From Nocardia suismassiliense (GTDB taxonomy: Bacteria > Actinomycetota > Actinomycetes > Mycobacteriales > Mycobacteriaceae): a stretch of 64,000 nt of DNA. Both the position numbers and the translations under genes were made by a program. Below the pieces are notes generated by a model. The model was not told where the DNA came from. It searched no databases and saw nothing but the letters and a program-made list of their open reading frames with translations. The stretch's first letter is position 1. The number at the start of each line of letters is the position of its first letter. Of this stretch, positions 60,902-64,000 are shown one piece after another. The stretch lies in the NCBI RefSeq assembly GCF_900269665.1, contig NZ_LT985361.1, forward strand, positions 6,459,933-6,523,932, written 5' to 3'.

Positions 60902-61643
60902 ATCCGCCAGCGACACAGTAGAAGTCCACATCGATACCGACTCGCTGATCGCCGCCGCGGCGACCCGATTCGTCGAGATCGTCGTCGCCGCACAGGAAGA
61001 ACGCGGCACAGCGTCGGTCGTACTGACCGGCGGCGGCACCGGCATCGGGCTCCTCGAACTGGTCCGCAAGTCCCCCGGCGACATCGACTGGTCCAACGTC
61101 GACTTCTTCTGGGGCGATGAACGTTTCGTCCCCGCAGGCGACGCGGAACGCAACGACCTCCAGGCGCGCCAAGCCCTACTGGATCACGTCCCGGTCGACC
61201 CCGCCCGGGTACACCCGGTAGCCGCGTCCGACGGTGAATACCCCGACCCGATCGAGGCCGCCGCCGAATACTCCACCGCCGTGCACGCCTACCTGGCCGA
61301 ACACGGCTCCTTCGACCTGCACCTGCTCGGCATGGGCGGCGAAGGACACATCAACTCCCTGTTCCCGCACACCGACGCGGTCCGCGAGGAACACGAACTC
61401 GTTGTCGCCGTAACGAATTCGCCGAAACCGCCCCCGGTCCGGGTAACGCTCACGATCCCCGCCATCCGCCGCACGCGACATGTAGTGCTGGTCGTCGGCG
61501 GAGCGGCCAAGGCGGACGCGGTCGCGGAAGCGATCTCCGGAGCCAGCCCCGTCGACATCCCTTCCGCCGGTGCGGTCGGACTCGAGTCCACCACCTGGCT
61601 GCTGGACCAAGACGCGGCCTCAGCGTTGCAGTTGCCGGACTGA
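60894..61643 (+). CDS. pgl: 6-phosphogluconolactonase
   Basis: The 249-residue enzyme has VVLTGGGTGIGLLELVRKSP, FWGDERFVPAGDAERND and LLGMGGEGHINSLFPHTDAV. It opens 6-phosphogluconolactone to 6-phosphogluconate in the oxidative branch. It is the last gene of the tkt-tal-zwf-opcA-pgl operon, after which the repeat array begins. The gene (also called devB) matches Rv1445c in position. Confidence 0.96.
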   Translation: MSESASDTVEVHIDTDSLIAAAATRFVEIVVAAQEERGTASVVLTGGGTGIGLLELVRKSPGDIDWSNVDFFWGDERFVPAGDAERNDLQARQALLDHVPVDPARVHPVAASDGEYPDPIEAAAEYSTAVHAYLAEHGSFDLHLLGMGGEGHINSLFPHTDAVREEHELVVAVTNSPKPPPVRVTLTIPAIRRTRHVVLVVGGAAKADAVAEAISGASPVDIPSAGAVGLESTTWLLDQDAASALQLPD

Positions 61644-61654
61644 GCGTCACCGTT

Positions 61655-63440
61655 CATCGTCGGGGACAAGGTGAGTCGAACATCGATGAGGCACGCAATC
61701 ATGTCCCATCCGACGCACCTGCCGTCCGCTTGACTCGCCGAACGGGACACCACGGCGACGAGCACCGAGTAGGCGCGCCACTAGGTCCCGCCCGGCGCAA
61801 CCGCCACCCCGCTTTGCCGCCGAGCGGGCCATCATGACACCGAACGCCGAGTAGGCGCGCCACCACGTCCCATTCGCAGCACTGCTGTCCATCTGGCGGG
61901 ACATCACGGCGCCAAACGCCGAGTGCGCACGCCACCACGTCCCGTCTGCCACATCTCGGGGCGCCGAGCGGGACATGGTGGCGGGCTGCGGCAAGTCGAA
62001 CGCCGACAAGGCACTCGGCCATCTCCCGTGCCACGCGCCGCAGCGCGCTACTCCGAGTGCTCGACGTAGAGCGAACGCCGAGTGCGCACGTCACCACGGC
62101 GCACCTGCCACCATGCATCAACGCCCAACGGGACTTCACGGCGACGAACGCCAACTAAGCACGCCACCACATCCCGTTGGCGCAACCGCGGCGCCACACC
62201 TTGGCCGCCGGAACGCCTAGTCCACTGAGTGGGACATGAGGCTGGCAAACCCCAAGAAGGCACACCCTTATGCCCCGTTCGGCACCTGCGACTCACCCAG
62301 CGGGTCATGAAGGCGCAGAACATCGAGTAAGCACGCCACCACGTCCCGTCCGCGACATCTCGGTGCGCCGAGCGGGACATGCTGGCGGCAAACGACGAGT
62401 AAGCACGCCACCAGATTCCGTCCGCCACATCTCGGGGCGCCGAACGGGACATGCTGGAGAGGACAGGCGCGTCGAACACCCGACAAAGCACGCAACCACC
62501 TCGCGCGCCACGCGCCGCTGCGTGCCACCCAGTGCACGACATGGCGCGAACGTCGACTGCGCACATTCCCACTGCGGACCTGCCTCCGTGTATTGCCCGC
62601 CTGGCGGGACATCACGGCGCTGAACATCAAAGTGAGCGCGCCACGGTGTCCGTTCGACGCACCCGCCGCGCGTCTCGCCCGCCAGGCGGGACATGACCGG
62701 TCACGAAGGTCGAGTGCGCATGGCCACCATGCCCTCACGGCGCATCTGCCACCAAGTCTCGTCTCGCCCACCAAAGAAACCTCACGGCGCCAAACACCAA
62801 ATAGGCGCACCACCACGTCCCGCCAGGCGCACTGCCGCCCACCCAGTTCGCCGGGCGCGACATCGCGGCACCCAACGAGTGCACACATCACCATGTCCCT
62901 TCCGGCGCAACCACCGCCACGTCTTGCCGCCGGGGGGACCTGACGGCGGCAAACGTCAAGTAAGCACGCCACCAAGTCCCGTCCGCGACGTCTCGACGCT
63001 CCGAACGGGACCTGCTGGTGGCAAACGACGAGTAAGCACGCCACCAGATCCCACCCGCCACATCTCGGTGCGCCTAACGGGACCTGCTGGTGGCAAACGA
63101 CGAGTAAGCACGCCACCAGGTCCCGTCCGCCACATCTCGGGGCGCCGAACGGGACATGCTGGAGAGGACAGGCGCGTCGAACACCCGACAAAGCACGCAA
63201 CCATCTCGCGCCACCCGTCGGCAGCGTGCCACCCAGTCCGCCAGATCTCGCACCCTCGAACGGGACATCGTGGCGGCGATGGCGAGTGAGCGCGCTGCGA
63301 TGTCTAGTTGGACGTGCGTGCCGCCATGTCTTGGGTGCCGTGGGGGACATGGTGGCGGCGAACGTCTGGTGCGTGGTTCATCGTGTCCCTGCGGAATGCT
63401 GGTCGCCGAATCAGGCGGGTCGGCGTTCATGTCCGGCCCG
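61655..63440. repeat. 1.8-kb array of degenerate tandem hairpin repeats
   Basis: About fifteen units, each marked by CGGGACAT (or GGGACCT), separated by 72-bp steps in the best-preserved parts (starts near 61855, 61927; 62331, 62403; 62963, 63036, 63108) and longer steps elsewhere. Each unit has an arm CGGGACATGCTGGCG, a loop of 18-20 nt with GACGAGTAAGCA, and a reverse arm CGCCACCACGTCCCG. A hairpin at 63078-63125 pairs CGGGACCTG with CAGGTCCCG and GTGGC with GCCAC. No credible gene is seen; long open frames occur in several frames because the period is a multiple of three. Confidence 0.88.
62403..62505. repeat. 103-bp block duplicated at 63108-63210
   Basis: The two blocks differ at three positions of 103 by eye, at an offset of 705 bp. 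They carry the motif CATGCTGGAGAGGACAGGCG, which occurs only in these two units. It indicates a recent segmental duplication inside the older array. Confidence 0.85.
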
Positions 63441-63519
63441 TCGGGGGTTTGGCCGGAACTTATTCGGCTGAACTGGATATGGCGCGCATAATCATCAGGT
63501 TTGCCGATAAGGTGGGGCG

Positions 63520-64000
63520 GTGAGTGAGCGGGCAGCGAACCCGGGATCCAGCCCGGGCCAGGTTCTCGATGAGCGGTTTCGGGCGGCGGTCGGTGCGCTG
63601 ACGACGGCACTGGATCGTGCCGCGGCGGAGGATATCGCGCCCGGGATCAGTGGTGCGACTCTGCTGGAGTTGTTCGAGGCGCAGGCGACGAGCAGGCAGT
63701 TGGATCTCGCGGCTCGGCAGTTGGGGGCGAGCAAGCGGGGGTATTACAGCATCGGGTCGTCGGGGCACGAGGGTAATGCGGCGCTCGGGGTGGCGTTGCG
63801 GGTGACCGATCCTGCGCTGCTGCACTACCGGTCCGGGGCGTTCTTCGTGCAGCGCACTCGGCAGGTGCCTGGTCTCGATCCGATCCGCGACGTGCTGCTC
63901 GGGGTCGTCGCCGCCGCGGCGGATCCGATATCCGGTGGGCGGCACAAGGTTTTCGGCAGCAAGCCCGCCGCCATCATTCCGCAGACCTCGACCATCGCCT
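63520..64000 (+). CDS. Thiamine-diphosphate-dependent dehydrogenase E1, N-terminal part (3' truncated by window)
   Basis: GTG 63520 opens 160 codons to the window edge. The sequence LDLAARQLGASKRGYYSIGS, then SGHEGNAALGVALRVTDPAL and LHYRSGAFFVQRTRQVPGLD resembles the alpha part of 2-oxoisovalerate/pyruvate-type E1 components, in which HEG...YR lies near the cofactor site. In such enzymes a 2-oxo acid is decarboxylated and passed to an E2. Many Nocardia homologs are fused alpha-beta proteins. The exact substrate cannot be told from the part seen. Confidence 0.8.
   Translation, partial: MSERAANPGSSPGQVLDERFRAAVGALTTALDRAAAEDIAPGISGATLLELFEAQATSRQLDLAARQLGASKRGYYSIGSSGHEGNAALGVALRVTDPALLHYRSGAFFVQRTRQVPGLDPIRDVLLGVVAAAADPISGGRHKVFGSKPAAIIPQTSTIA

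Noticed and set aside
61655..63440. Possible CRISPR array
   Set aside because: Units are 72 bp or longer and degenerate throughout; there are no short exact repeats with unique spacers, and no cas gene is seen.

Overview
This is a high-GC actinobacterial chromosome segment, most likely from Nocardia or a close mycolic-acid-forming relative. The evidence is a complete Mce operon (two YrbE permeases, MceA-F and a Mce-associated protein), the mannosyltransferase MptB, EspG and other type VII secretion (T7SS) accessory families, DUF3558 lipoproteins, DUF4189 proteins, and SUF and pentose-phosphate loci in the order seen in mycobacteria.

Layout. 1-4.5 kb: end of an SDR oxidoreductase, a lycopene-cyclase-like flavoprotein, the end-joining protein Ku, a GNAT acetyltransferase, and a divergent SnoaL-like/XRE-MmyB pair. 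4.5-9.8 kb: a hypothetical protein, a coiled-coil protein with a 21-bp tandem repeat, and a methionine ABC importer (MetQ-MetN-MetI) with a second, divergent MetQ. 9.3-18.5 kb: two DUF4189 secreted proteins, then two T7SS-like accessory modules with no ESX core. Module 1 is a DUF3558 lipoprotein, a small helical protein, a PPE-like Pro/Thr/Ser-rich protein and EspG. Module 2 is an EspC-like protein, an 822-residue WxG protein and a second lipoprotein. Between them lies an AbiEi/DUF559 nuclease-like gene with two related hairpins, one upstream and one at its 3' end. Every mismatch in the counted stems on the plus strand becomes a G.U (or G.T) wobble on the minus strand.

18.5-25.6 kb: the SUF Fe-S assembly operon sufR-B-D-C-S-U-T on the minus strand. 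Its 3' end is partly duplicated 585 bp away. 25.9-32.5 kb: an alcohol dehydrogenase with its TetR repressor, then mptB, an ABC exporter and ctaA. 33.2-50.5 kb: a block foreign to the conserved backbone, holding proline iminopeptidase, tandem TetR genes, the Mce operon, a hydroxyacid dehydrogenase, a TetR/PEP-utilising enzyme/esterase cluster and a PheC-like cyclohexadienyl dehydratase. 50.6-61.6 kb: qor, a TetR/flavin monooxygenase pair with palindromic operators, ctaB, and the operon tkt-tal-zwf-opcA-pgl. 61.65-63.4 kb: about 1.8 kb of degenerate tandem hairpin repeats with no credible gene, with relatives near 32.7-33.2 kb. The window ends inside a thiamine-diphosphate-dependent dehydrogenase.

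From recalled gene order, the SUF, mptB/ABC/ctaA, qor, ctaB and tkt-to-pgl blocks match Mycobacterium tuberculosis Rv1445c-Rv1466. Here that backbone is split by two insertions: adh/TetR, and the 33-50 kb block with the Mce operon. No tRNA, rRNA, CRISPR array, transposase or phage gene was recognised.
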